Shown piece by piece: positions 52,960 to 60,904 of a DNA stretch of 64,000 nucleotides. The notes below the pieces were generated by a model. It was not told the DNA's origin and ran no database searches. It saw only the letters and a list, made by a program, of their open reading frames with translations. Position 1 is the first letter of the stretch. Each line of letters starts with the position of its first letter. A program made the position numbers and the translations under genes. Where the stretch lies: positions 1 to 64,000 of IMG/VR virus record IMGVR_UViG_3300009136_000001; one strand, given 5' to 3'. This DNA comes from a virus.

Positions 52960-53495
52960 TTAGCGCGATCTCCGTAGTACTTGTTGATGATTTCGTCCAT
53001 GTCTACTTTGGGGTTATTTAGATCACCCCACATGAGCATTTCGCTGTTCCATACTTCATCAGCGATATCTGATTGCTTGGATTCGACAATCATACGTTCC
53101 AGAACAGCCAGGGCATTCCAGGCAAGGTGAGCTTGATGGAGCAGATCGGTATCCTGATCTGACATTTCTCCCATCTTGTCCTTCATCCAGTGGCGGAGTA
53201 AGGCGTCATCGTAGCGCTCAAGTCCGTTGGGGACATCTTGCCAGCCGTTGTCGCTGTATTTGTTGGCACCATAGGTACCGATTTCGCAGACAGCCCAGAG
53301 TGCATGTGCAAATGCGCCCAGTACTAATGAGGGACGGATCTTGCCAGAGTCCAGTTTGGCTCCTGCTTCATGTGCTCCTCGGCCTGTGGGATCTGTTTCC
53401 ATACCGGGTGGGATATGGTATTCCACTGCGTCGTCGATAGGGCCAAAAGTGGTGGTGTTGAATTCGTCATCAGGTGTGACTTCGTGCTTGATCAT
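52956..53495 (-). CDS. dATP/dGTP pyrophosphohydrolase-like protein
   Basis: A 179-residue protein with the signature of the phage dATP/dGTP diphosphohydrolase N-terminal family (DUF5664-like): GAKLDSGKIRPSLVLGAF, then GTYGANKYSDNGW, then LERYDDALLRHW and DTDLLHQAHLAWNALAVLE. Such all-helical, MazG-type enzymes hydrolyse purine dNTPs and can skew pools; in phages with 2-aminoadenine DNA the relative MazZ makes dGMP. The start at 53495 was chosen because it has GAGGT 6 nt ahead and follows the upstream stop by one base. No PurZ is in the window. Confidence 0.65.
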   Translation of the reverse strand: MIKHEVTPDDEFNTTTFGPIDDAVEYHIPPGMETDPTGRGAHEAGAKLDSGKIRPSLVLGAFAHALWAVCEIGTYGANKYSDNGWQDVPNGLERYDDALLRHWMKDKMGEMSDQDTDLLHQAHLAWNALAVLERMIVESKQSDIADEVWNSEMLMWGDLNNPKVDMDEIINKYYGDRAK

Positions 53496-53496
53496 G

Positions 53497-53709
53497 CTAT
53501 ACCTCGTTGCAGTATTTTTCCCAATCGATGACATTATTCTCAGCGAGGTGGGTAAGTAAAGTGGTCATTGCGTATTGCAATTGAGTGATGCTGGCCCGTA
53601 ATTGTTCCAGTTCACCTTGGTGGTAATCCATGTAAGGTTCTACGATATTCCAGTCACGGATAGCTCTTTGGATTTCATTGCGATCTGGGTTTTTAATTTC
53701 GTCAGTCAT
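53497..53709 (-). CDS. Small helical hypothetical protein
   Basis: A 70-residue protein (MTDEIKNPDRNEIQRAIRDW...), helical with a coiled-coil segment (GELEQLRASITQLQYAMTTL). The ATG at 53709 overlaps the upstream stop (ATGA); an in-frame earlier codon was rejected because it lies inside the upstream gene. No family recognised. Confidence 0.6.
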   Translation of the reverse strand: MTDEIKNPDRNEIQRAIRDWNIVEPYMDYHQGELEQLRASITQLQYAMTTLLTHLAENNVIDWEKYCNEV

Positions 53710-53951
53710 ACTGGGATTCCTACGTCTCTGCGCCAAGCGCAATAGTCAGTTGATCCATCCATGATCTCAGACCATGGGTTAGGGAGGTCAATCTCAAAGC
53801 AGTAGCGTGCAGCACTGGAAGGGATTAAGTTGATTTGATGGATATCCGTGGTTCTGCTTACGGAGCCATCATCGTTGAATACTTCTCTGGCAACAAATAC
53901 ACCAGTGCCATGTGGCAAGTAGTAGCGTCTACCAAGCTCAAGCGGCGACAT
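53706..53951 (-). CDS. Small hypothetical protein
   Basis: An 81-residue beta-rich protein (YYLPHGTGVFVAREVFN, INLIPSSAARYCFEIDL). The ATG at 53951 lies 14 nt inside the upstream gene; a TTG at 54005 would add 18 residues but is less likely. No family recognised. Confidence 0.55.
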   Translation of the reverse strand: MSPLELGRRYYLPHGTGVFVAREVFNDDGSVSRTTDIHQINLIPSSAARYCFEIDLPNPWSEIMDGSTDYCAWRRDVGIPV

Positions 53952-54204
53952 CGTAGATTCGAACCAGGGTTGTACCCATGCGTTGAAAGGTCGCTTTGCC
54001 AGCAATGATTACAGGCTTGGGACGGTGTTGAAACAGGGAGTACATGTTACCGCGATGGGTAAAGCGCTTACCCTTGGAGATACATACTCCTTTGAAGAAG
54101 TTGATTACGCCAGTGTGACGGTTCCTTGAAGAACGCTTGTTCTTTTTGGTACGACGTAACTCAATCGGCTTGTCGATCCTTTCTTGTTTCTGTTGGCGCA
54201 TCAT
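53938..54204 (-). CDS. Small basic protein
   Basis: An 88-residue (or 87, ATG at 54201) strongly basic protein (KKNKRSSRNRH; KGKRFTHRG). GGAGGG stands just upstream of the paired ATG codons. Composition suggests RNA or DNA binding. It overlaps the two-TM protein upstream by 44 nt. Confidence 0.55.
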   Translation of the reverse strand: MMRQQKQERIDKPIELRRTKKNKRSSRNRHTGVINFFKGVCISKGKRFTHRGNMYSLFQHRPKPVIIAGKATFQRMGTTLVRIYDVAA

Positions 54205-54385
54205 GTCCCTCCAGGGGTGGAGCACGGTGATATGAAATGATTAAATAAAGGCAGAAGAACAAGAACACTACTGCAAGAACAGGAAAGATAAACAGACTGA
54301 ATAACACGCTAAATGTGATTACTGCTGTGATCGCCGCTGCTCCGAGCAATGTCCATGCTCTCTGCTTCCAGCTGAGGTGTTGCAC
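54161..54385 (-). CDS. Small two-pass membrane protein
   Basis: A 74-residue protein with two membrane segments (about 11-30, WTLLGAAAITAVITFSVLF, and 31-50, FIFPVLAVVFLFFCLYLII) and a charged tail. GTG start coupled to the upstream stop (TAGTG). No family recognised; it could act on host membrane functions during infection. Confidence 0.6.
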   Translation of the reverse strand: MQHLSWKQRAWTLLGAAAITAVITFSVLFSLFIFPVLAVVFLFFCLYLIISYHRAPPLEGHDAPTETRKDRQAD

Positions 54386-54597
54386 TACTCGTGATCGGCG
54401 AAGTTCAGCGGGCCTCGGTCAGGTTCGGACTTCTTTGCAACTTTGGGTAGCATTTCGATGTTGGCTGTAACTTCACCAGACTTACGAGCCTTGGTAAAAT
54501 CAACAGTGCAATCGAAACTCTCTACGTCGAATCCTTGGGATCCAATGTAGGATACTACTGCAGCGCGTACGTCTGCGTCTTGAAGAGATATTTTCAC
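54385..54597 (-). CDS. Small hypothetical protein next to resolvase
   Basis: A 70-residue protein (KISLQDADVRAAVVSYIGSQ, then DVESFDCTVDFTKARKSGEV), with an alpha/beta pattern repeated in small phage proteins of unknown role. It begins with GTG, preceded by an ACAGGTACC leader, and is followed downstream by a GTG-started membrane protein. Its neighbours suggest a replication or repair accessory role. Confidence 0.6.
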   Translation of the reverse strand: MKISLQDADVRAAVVSYIGSQGFDVESFDCTVDFTKARKSGEVTANIEMLPKVAKKSEPDRGPLNFADHE

Positions 54598-54612
54598 GGA
54601 TGGTACCTGTTG

Positions 54613-55089
54613 TTAGTGGGTTATTGCGTAATGCGCTATCATTAGTGCATCTGACTTACCATCTTGCAATCCGCCGAACTTACCGTGGATTACAACGTCA
54701 GGGTAAAGAGCCTTGCAGCGTTCAGCTACAAGTTGTTTCAGGATTTTCTGTCGGTCTTTTTTTATATCTTTTGGAAGGACAGCTCCAATATGTGCTTGCC
54801 AGACTTTCGGCGTGACATAGTTGAGAGTTGCCCCGGTACAATTGATAATGGTTTCCGACACACCAAGGTTCCGTCCAAATTGGAAGTTCGATTTTGCAGA
54901 CATACCGTACAGGCTGTGCACATCCTCGATATAGATCTTTGGATCCCGTTCGATCACTAAAGGACGAAGGGTATGGTACAGATCATATGCTTGGGTTTTG
55001 TTGGCGAAGAATGTTGCTTCACCAGTATCCGGGGACAGGACACAAATGTATCCTGTTGCCCCCGGATCTATACCGACAGTGCGGAGCAT
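54613..55089 (-). CDS. RuvC-like Holliday junction resolvase
   Basis: A 158-residue endonuclease of the RuvC/RNase H fold that cuts branched DNA during replication and packaging. The acidic site is visible: D8 in GIDPGATG, E55 in YIEDVHS, and D143/D147 in QDGKSDALMIAHYA. The QFGRNLG segment also matches RuvC. Length is that of stand-alone RuvC. It directly follows the ssDNA-binding protein gene with shared stop/start. Confidence 0.85.
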   Translation of the reverse strand: MLRTVGIDPGATGYICVLSPDTGEATFFANKTQAYDLYHTLRPLVIERDPKIYIEDVHSLYGMSAKSNFQFGRNLGVSETIINCTGATLNYVTPKVWQAHIGAVLPKDIKKDRQKILKQLVAERCKALYPDVVIHGKFGGLQDGKSDALMIAHYAITH

Positions 55090-55802
55090 TAGCTGAACAG
55101 GCTACTTGTAGCTTGCCCTGCGTCAGCAGCGCTTGCAACTCCTGGATCACCAGCAACAGATACTGTACGATCTTTGACAGTGCCAGTGTTCTTGGCAGCC
55201 CACTTTTCAGCAAACTCACCTTTTGACAGGCCAGCTTTCTTTTCAACAGTGGTGCATCCGGTACCGTGTTCGAAGAACTTGTCGATAACCAGTTGGTCAC
55301 GGGTTTCAGCGGTGGGAACGTAAACACCTTCGGCATTCTTGACGTTCTTGTTGACAGTTTCCTTGATGACACCGACAGCGATTTTCTTGCCGATCAGTGA
55401 AGTCAGAACCTGCTTGCTCTGAAGAGTTTCTTTCTTCAGGTCGAAGTCATAAACGGGGATTTCACGAGCTTCAGGGACGATGCTTGCCAGTTCTTCACCA
55501 GCAGCGAGTTGAGTCAGCGATGCTGCGACAAGGTAACCAGGAAGGTATTGCTTGTTGCCGTTGCGGTCGATGTAGAAGTTTTTCTTGCCCTTCTTCACGC
55601 CACTGGTCATCCATAAGGTGTTACGGATGTTGCGACCATCGCTTGTTGCCAGGGACAGGATCAGTCCCAGAGCGCCACCTTGTGACTCTTCGACATAAGC
55701 CATTTCAATGGCAGTATCGTAAAGACCGGAGTCAGGCATTCCACCACCAAGGCGATCTGTTTCATCAGCGATTTCGCTGTCTTTCTGTAAATTTTCAAAC
55801 AT
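55089..55802 (-). CDS. Single-stranded DNA-binding protein (N4 gp45-like)
   Basis: A 237-residue protein in the place of the N4 SSB gene, between the resolvase and the Sak4-type ATPase. The N-terminal OB-like part (YDTAIEMAYVEESQGGALGL, then SDGRNIRNTLWMTSG) resembles phage SSB proteins of the DUF2815 kind. In N4 this protein also activates host RNA polymerase at late promoters, so it may link replication to late transcription here. The ATG at 55802 was chosen for its ACGAGA site and for fit with family starts. Confidence 0.6.
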   Translation of the reverse strand: MFENLQKDSEIADETDRLGGGMPDSGLYDTAIEMAYVEESQGGALGLILSLATSDGRNIRNTLWMTSGVKKGKKNFYIDRNGNKQYLPGYLVAASLTQLAAGEELASIVPEAREIPVYDFDLKKETLQSKQVLTSLIGKKIAVGVIKETVNKNVKNAEGVYVPTAETRDQLVIDKFFEHGTGCTTVEKKAGLSKGEFAEKWAAKNTGTVKDRTVSVAGDPGVASAADAGQATSSLFS

Positions 55803-55850
55803 GAGTTTTTGTCTCGTTGTTGTGATTGATGTTTCGCCCTCTCGCAAGGG

Positions 55851-56558
55851 CTATGCGTAGTACTCTTCCAAGCGTTTCGTAACAAACAGGATGTCGTTAT
55901 CGATGTACTTTTCGTTGTCAGCCCAGAGACCCATGGAAGATCTCATTTTGTCATTGACGGTATCCTTGTCGATAAACGTTTGGAAGACATATTTGAAGCC
56001 GAGTTCCTTTTCTCGGTCGGTGATATTGAGAAGGTCATTCTCCATCGTCAGCTTGGTCAGAGGTATTTTCTTGCTTCCGATGATGGTTGTGAAGTCAGCT
56101 TCGACTCCAGTGGCACCAACAGATCCTTTGACCGGAACTTTGATTTCGGTGACCATCTCACTTTCGTTGTACACATCCTTGGTATGAGCAAAGATGATGT
56201 AATTCTTCGTGCCAGCTTTGATGGCGTGCATGAACTGCTTGTAGAACTGGGCATAGTTACCCCAAGCTTTCATGGTATTGGTTGCTTTCTGCACGTACTG
56301 AGTTTCGTACTGATCCATGAGGAAAGTCATGGTATCCAGGACGACAGTTTCCATTGCGTCGTTGGCTTCGATTTCAGCGATAGCTTGATGGATGATCATC
56401 GGATCGGTGATCTTCAGTTCAGTGAACTTTGCACGGAAGGGGAGATCCTTCAGGTCAGTGTTCAAATAAACCAGACTGTCGTCATTAGCTGCTTTCAGCA
56501 ATGAAGTTGATTTGCCAGAGGCAGGTTTGCCCGTGCATAATACAATGCGATTATTCAT
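55851..56558 (-). CDS. Sak4-type RecA-like ATPase (N4 gp44-like)
   Basis: A 235-residue single-strand annealing-type ATPase. The P-loop GKPASGKST is at residues 10-18, and a Walker B VVLDTMTFL lies near 71-79, followed by a Gln/Tyr-rich region and IIFAHTKDVY. Sak4 proteins work with a matching SSB in recombination, and here the SSB gene lies immediately downstream. Order nuclease, primase-helicase, Sak4, SSB is that of N4. Confidence 0.75.
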   Translation of the reverse strand: MNNRIVLCTGKPASGKSTSLLKAANDDSLVYLNTDLKDLPFRAKFTELKITDPMIIHQAIAEIEANDAMETVVLDTMTFLMDQYETQYVQKATNTMKAWGNYAQFYKQFMHAIKAGTKNYIIFAHTKDVYNESEMVTEIKVPVKGSVGATGVEADFTTIIGSKKIPLTKLTMENDLLNITDREKELGFKYVFQTFIDKDTVNDKMRSSMGLWADNEKYIDNDILFVTKRLEEYYA

Positions 56559-56586
56559 AGAGTATAGGTTCCAGGGTTAAGGAGTA

Positions 56587-56622
56587 CGTTGGAGCAGCGT
56601 AGCTGCGTAAACGTGCGACGTT
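56587..56622. promoter_or_regulatory. Two tandem triloop hairpins between replication genes
   Basis: Within the 62-bp gap upstream of the Sak4-type gene lie GCAGC-GTA-GCTGC (56594-56606), extended by CGTT/AACG outside a 3x3 internal loop, and AACGT-GCG-ACGTT (56610-56622). Both have 5-bp stems and three-base loops, the general form of N4-type virion RNAP promoters, but also of mRNA regulatory hairpins. No consensus can be tested here. Confidence 0.5.
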
Positions 56623-58765
56623 AAGGAGACTTCTGAGCCTCTTTCTTCGCAATGGTGATCATGATAGTAGAACTAATCTCTTGATCAGAGAGAGGAGTTT
56701 CCAACTTCTCGTTAAAGCCATCGATCATTGCACGGATTGCTTGCAGTGGGTAACCGTTGTCTACGAGTACAAGACCATACTTCAGCAGCATGTTCGAGCG
56801 ATTGCCTTCTTCAGTCTCACGAATGAACCACTTTTCCAGAGTGGACAGGGAATCATAATTTGCGAACACAGCACTTTGCTCTTCTGCTTTCTTGGTCTTG
56901 GGAATGAAGAGAGTTGCGTCGACCAGCTCACCATTATTGTAGTGGATTTCACCAGCGTGACTTTCCCACTTACGGGCAATGTCTTTGGCAGATTCATCTA
57001 CTTCAAATGGCAGCCATTGAAATACGTTGGTCATGTAGCGTGAGTGATCACGAGCATCCAGTTTGATGTGGTGACTCAACGGCAGGATAATACGAAAGCG
57101 ATTCTTCATAGCAGTATGGCGCTTTGTAGTAGCCATCAGGTACGTATAATCTTCCAACAGGGACTGAGCTGTGTCCAGTTGGGTACCATCGTCAACGTCA
57201 AGGATCAGCAGATTGAATCCACGGATCACTTTGTCCGAGTGACGGTACTGGTCAATGAAGTGGTGGCTTGTGTAATGATAGCCAGATTGGAGTACAACCT
57301 TATCCAGTGAAGCAAAGGGTACACTCTCCGGAATGAATCCAGTAGTGATGTCTTGGCTATATGACAGGGTCATCTGATTGGTATCGGTCTCCTGTAGGGA
57401 TTCTCCTTTCAGGAATTCGATGTTGTCCAAGTAGCTACGTTGGATGATGATGTTGTTCTTGTAGCCATAGGCGACAGCCAGCGACATGAGTTCACGCTTG
57501 TGATTCTCACTACCACGATAGAACGGAAGCTCTTCAACGAGATCGACCTGCGTGACCTCACGACCTACATCAGCAATGTAGTTAGCTAACCGGGCGTAAT
57601 TCCGTTCACGGGTCATCAGCTTCGTGAAGCTATCTCCGGAATTCTCCGCAAGGAGAATAGCAGATTCCAGGTGCTCACGTTCGATGGTGTTTGCTCCGTC
57701 AACAAAGGCATACGCCCCAGCCAGTTTAAGTGCTTTGTAATACCGATGAGCTGCTTCCGCCTTTTGCACTTCTTGGTGATCACGAAAGTTGTGAGCTTTG
57801 GCGTCACCGTAAATTTTATATTCCAGGAGCAGCAGGGCTACGTCCTGACTCATGGTCAACGTCTTATTGAAGTTGGATGTGAGGCTGAGGTTCATCAGCT
57901 TGTTGCCCAGGTCTTCCATTGACTTACCGAGATCGGAAGCTGTGAGCATGTCGTACAGAGCCTGTGGATCTTCTACAGCAATGTGCTTGCTGTCACGACT
58001 GTAACCAAAGAATAGGCGACGAGCGTAACCAGTTTCCAGCATGGTAACGAATTCCTGCTCTGTCTTGTCACCATCCAGCAATTTTGCGGGAGTTCCGAAC
58101 AGCATCATGTTACAGGGGGTCTTACCCTCGATCTGCTTGTTACGGGTGTTTTCCTTGGTATTTTTGATCAATTTAGCCTTGATCTTGCCGACATCGTACA
58201 GCTCCAGGAAAGTGTTCAATGCTTCGTTGTTCCCGAGTAGATTGGATCCAACCTCATCCATTTCAAATGCCATTGATCCAGCACCTGCCATGAGCAGCTT
58301 GTGGCGCAATTGCTTGATAGCTGGGCCAGTGCCTGAGTCAAATGAGAATACCATCTCTCCTGCTTCAGCGAACTCCTTGTCTACCTTTGCTTCTTCCTCA
58401 TCAGCGTCAGTGTCGTGCTCATCACAGCGCTCCAGAGTGATCTTGGCGAGCTGGATAGTGGACAGGGACGGGAAGGTATTGTTCAGGAAGTTGTCCTGGA
58501 ATTTCTGAGTGATGTGCTCTTCCATGACGTTCGTGGAATAGCCTTTACCGGAACCGGAAGGCATCAGATTCAGTGCATACATGTTCACCGGGATTACTCC
58601 ACGGTCATGCGTCTTGATATTCGTACGCATCATGGAAGCAAGCTTCGAGAAATAATAGGCAGTCAAAATCCGGAAGAAATGAAGATTGGTGCTTTGGGTC
58701 TTTTTTGACATAACGTCAACGAGTTCTTCACTGGTTGAGTTGTGCTTATAGTTCGAAAAATCCAT
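56621..58765 (-). CDS. Helicase-primase fusion (ATPase domain first, AEP primase second)
   Basis: A 714-residue replication protein. Residues 60-300 hold a P-loop ATPase (MPSGSGKG at 68-75; MDEVG at 169-173) of the DUF3987-like helicase type. Residues 475-640 look like an archaeo-eukaryotic primase palm: LLILDVDDGT with D523/D525, then RFRIILPL at 557-564. Residues 640-710 resemble the PriCT helical tail (SNMLLKYGLVLVDNGYPLQA). The ATPase precedes the primase, the reverse of the common primase-helicase order. By context it is the counterpart of N4 gp42. Confidence 0.65.
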   Translation of the reverse strand: MDFSNYKHNSTSEELVDVMSKKTQSTNLHFFRILTAYYFSKLASMMRTNIKTHDRGVIPVNMYALNLMPSGSGKGYSTNVMEEHITQKFQDNFLNNTFPSLSTIQLAKITLERCDEHDTDADEEEAKVDKEFAEAGEMVFSFDSGTGPAIKQLRHKLLMAGAGSMAFEMDEVGSNLLGNNEALNTFLELYDVGKIKAKLIKNTKENTRNKQIEGKTPCNMMLFGTPAKLLDGDKTEQEFVTMLETGYARRLFFGYSRDSKHIAVEDPQALYDMLTASDLGKSMEDLGNKLMNLSLTSNFNKTLTMSQDVALLLLEYKIYGDAKAHNFRDHQEVQKAEAAHRYYKALKLAGAYAFVDGANTIEREHLESAILLAENSGDSFTKLMTRERNYARLANYIADVGREVTQVDLVEELPFYRGSENHKRELMSLAVAYGYKNNIIIQRSYLDNIEFLKGESLQETDTNQMTLSYSQDITTGFIPESVPFASLDKVVLQSGYHYTSHHFIDQYRHSDKVIRGFNLLILDVDDGTQLDTAQSLLEDYTYLMATTKRHTAMKNRFRIILPLSHHIKLDARDHSRYMTNVFQWLPFEVDESAKDIARKWESHAGEIHYNNGELVDATLFIPKTKKAEEQSAVFANYDSLSTLEKWFIRETEEGNRSNMLLKYGLVLVDNGYPLQAIRAMIDGFNEKLETPLSDQEISSTIMITIAKKEAQKSP

Positions 58766-58808
58766 TAGGAGTCCTGTGGTTTGGGGTTAATATCTCGCCG
58801 TCTAACGA

Positions 58809-59798
58809 TCAGTCTAAGTTGGCTACGCCTTGCTCGATGAACATCGCTGCCTGGTCGCAGATACCTACGACTGAGCAATACTTGCAGCGTTTTACTTGTC
58901 CTTCTACAGTGTCGATACGTCCAACACCACCTTGATCCATCATGTAAGATTCTGCAGCCAATTTGTCACTGAAATTTTTGGTTGCACGCGATACGTTCTG
59001 TGGGTTCTTGAAGTACTTGTACACATCATCAGTCTGCCACAATTCCTCTTTTGTGCATTTCGGGAGTTGGAGTTGTTCCAGTGGTAGGTTTCGGGATACT
59101 TCTTTCAGCCGGTTACGAATCCACTCTTCAGTTTCATCGTACGAGAACAGCGGGTAGGTAGCTGTCAGATATTTAGCTGCTGGGTAGTCGGGTGACTGCT
59201 TAGCTTTCACAGCAGACCAATCCGTAAAGATGTACTGAATCTCGATGGTTTCCTTGGTGATGATTTTCGGGTTAAGCCAGCGATAAATGCTACCTTGTCG
59301 GCGATAGTCATCGATGTTGGAACCGTACACGTATCCCCATACGGAAGTACTCTTGTAGTCAGACAGTTGACCACCGTATACGATATCGTATTTTCCTGAG
59401 ACAATGAAATCTTCGATCGCTTTTTCAGATCGGTTTTCCAGATAGACAGGAATCATTCCAGGCGGAAGATCACCGAGGTTATCCGGGTTGACTACAATAC
59501 GATCTTCAATGCCGAGCATTCCTTTCGCTTCAAGAGCGTTGTGGATTGCTTTTGGGTCACGCCATGCTTCCTCAGCTCCGTCATGGATAGAGCTACCCAT
59601 CCGTGAGGATATCAGCTGAGAGATGTCGATGACCTTATCAAGGTCTTTGTTCTGCCGAGCCAGTACGATCTCTCGTATGGGTTTCATCAAGCTGGTAGCG
59701 CTGATGGTATGAGGATGTGAGTTGTAGTCATACTTGTCATGGCAGAGATACACTGCGAGGGGTAGTGAGATATTGAATTTATCTTGATATACAAACAT
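58809..59798 (-). CDS. Cas4/RecB-like PD-(D/E)XK nuclease with Fe-S cysteines (N4 gp43-like)
   Basis: A 329-residue exonuclease-like protein. The nuclease core shows H72 in IHDGAEEAW, D138, and D147-x-K149 in LSDYKS. Three C-terminal cysteines (C305, C308, C314 in RCKYCSVVGICDQ) plus C19 near the N-terminus fit the four-cysteine iron-sulfur cluster of Cas4/AddB enzymes. It lies between primase-helicase and polymerase genes and shares a start/stop overlap with the polymerase. Confidence 0.75.
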   Translation of the reverse strand: MFVYQDKFNISLPLAVYLCHDKYDYNSHPHTISATSLMKPIREIVLARQNKDLDKVIDISQLISSRMGSSIHDGAEEAWRDPKAIHNALEAKGMLGIEDRIVVNPDNLGDLPPGMIPVYLENRSEKAIEDFIVSGKYDIVYGGQLSDYKSTSVWGYVYGSNIDDYRRQGSIYRWLNPKIITKETIEIQYIFTDWSAVKAKQSPDYPAAKYLTATYPLFSYDETEEWIRNRLKEVSRNLPLEQLQLPKCTKEELWQTDDVYKYFKNPQNVSRATKNFSDKLAAESYMMDQGGVGRIDTVEGQVKRCKYCSVVGICDQAAMFIEQGVANLD

Positions 59799-60904
59799 TA
59801 GATTTCACCTAATAAAGTTTCGATGTCTTCAACGGAAGCATCGTTGGGAATGGTATGCATCTTGTCCCATGATTTGCCAATGTCCAGTTCAGCACCAAGA
59901 GGCACTTCTGTGGATTGGATCTTTGGATCTTCTTGCCAGCTCATCTCAGGAATGAGGTTCTGATTTAGCCAATGAATAGTCTCTGCATCTTTCCGGGCGA
60001 GGAAGTATGCCGCATCATGAATCGTATTGCACATGATAATATCATTTGCGAATTGCGAATTGCGAATAAGCTTCTCTGTTGCAATCAGAGATCGATTGAT
60101 CAGTAATCCCCAGGACTGAGTTACGGCATTGTTCGCAGACCTTCCTTCGGAAACGCAGTCATATGGGCGATAGCATGATTGATTGGGGAGGGACGACAAT
60201 GCGGGGGTTCGGAGCCGAAGACCAAAAGCGCATTCGACATATCCATTATCGATAGCAAAGTTGATATTGTCTTGTGAGAATTCCGCAATTCCTGCGTAGA
60301 GGGTATTGTAGGAATCTTCGATTGCATTGGCATCTTCTTCTGAGAGACCAATGTTTTTAACAAGCGTATAAGCTGTGCCTCCATACTGTAGAGCAAACGA
60401 TGGAGTTTTCGCATCTTGTCTCCATTTCGGATGGAGCTTGGCAATAGAGTTAATTGAATCCGGATCGTCGCTATCATATGCTCGCAATTCAATATGAATT
60501 GACGGGGAGTAGAATGCATGTGCTCGGAGTGAATGACCATCAAACCCACGAGAGAACTCTTTAATTTTGTTCGGGTCATTGGAAAGGATGGCTCCCACGC
60601 GGTCTTCAAGTGCATTTTCATCTGCTCCACAGAATACCCAGCCTTCAGGTGCTACGATAATAGACTTTACAGCCTTACCGTATTTACTGTTTGCTGGTAG
60701 GTTTTGTAAATTAGGGTCAGAGCTGGCTAATCTGCCAGACTGAGGGCCGAACTTTAAGTTACCACACAGGTAGAAAGTCCCGTCGTGCTCGAAAGAGTTT
60801 TCTCTGAACGAGGTAATGAAGGTATCCAGTATGATTGATACTTCACTGATACCGATAAGGGCTTTCAGCACCTTAGCGATTTCAATAGCTTCAGCTCTAT
60901 CCAT
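59798..60904 (-). CDS. DNA polymerase I-type, polymerase domain (split polymerase part 2)
   Basis: A 368-residue palm-fingers domain of family A polymerase. Motif order: SGRLASSDPNLQNLP (57-70), motif A CGADENALEDR with D95, E100, R102, motif B RQDAKTPSFALQYG with R162, K166, Y174, and motif C TIHDAAY with H296-D297. The usual Glu after the motif C Asp is Ala. The start ATG at 60904 has GAGGA 6 nt ahead and lies 8 nt inside the upstream ORF. It needs the partner ORF for its exonuclease and thumb base. Confidence 0.85.
   Translation of the reverse strand: MDRAEAIEIAKVLKALIGISEVSIILDTFITSFRENSFEHDGTFYLCGNLKFGPQSGRLASSDPNLQNLPANSKYGKAVKSIIVAPEGWVFCGADENALEDRVGAILSNDPNKIKEFSRGFDGHSLRAHAFYSPSIHIELRAYDSDDPDSINSIAKLHPKWRQDAKTPSFALQYGGTAYTLVKNIGLSEEDANAIEDSYNTLYAGIAEFSQDNINFAIDNGYVECAFGLRLRTPALSSLPNQSCYRPYDCVSEGRSANNAVTQSWGLLINRSLIATEKLIRNSQFANDIIMCNTIHDAAYFLARKDAETIHWLNQNLIPEMSWQEDPKIQSTEVPLGAELDIGKSWDKMHTIPNDASVEDIETLLGEI

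Noticed and set aside
52956-60904. Claim that the phage has 2-aminoadenine (Z) DNA
   Set aside because: Only a pyrophosphohydrolase-like gene and a family A polymerase are present; PurZ and DatZ are not seen, so the claim is not supported by this window.
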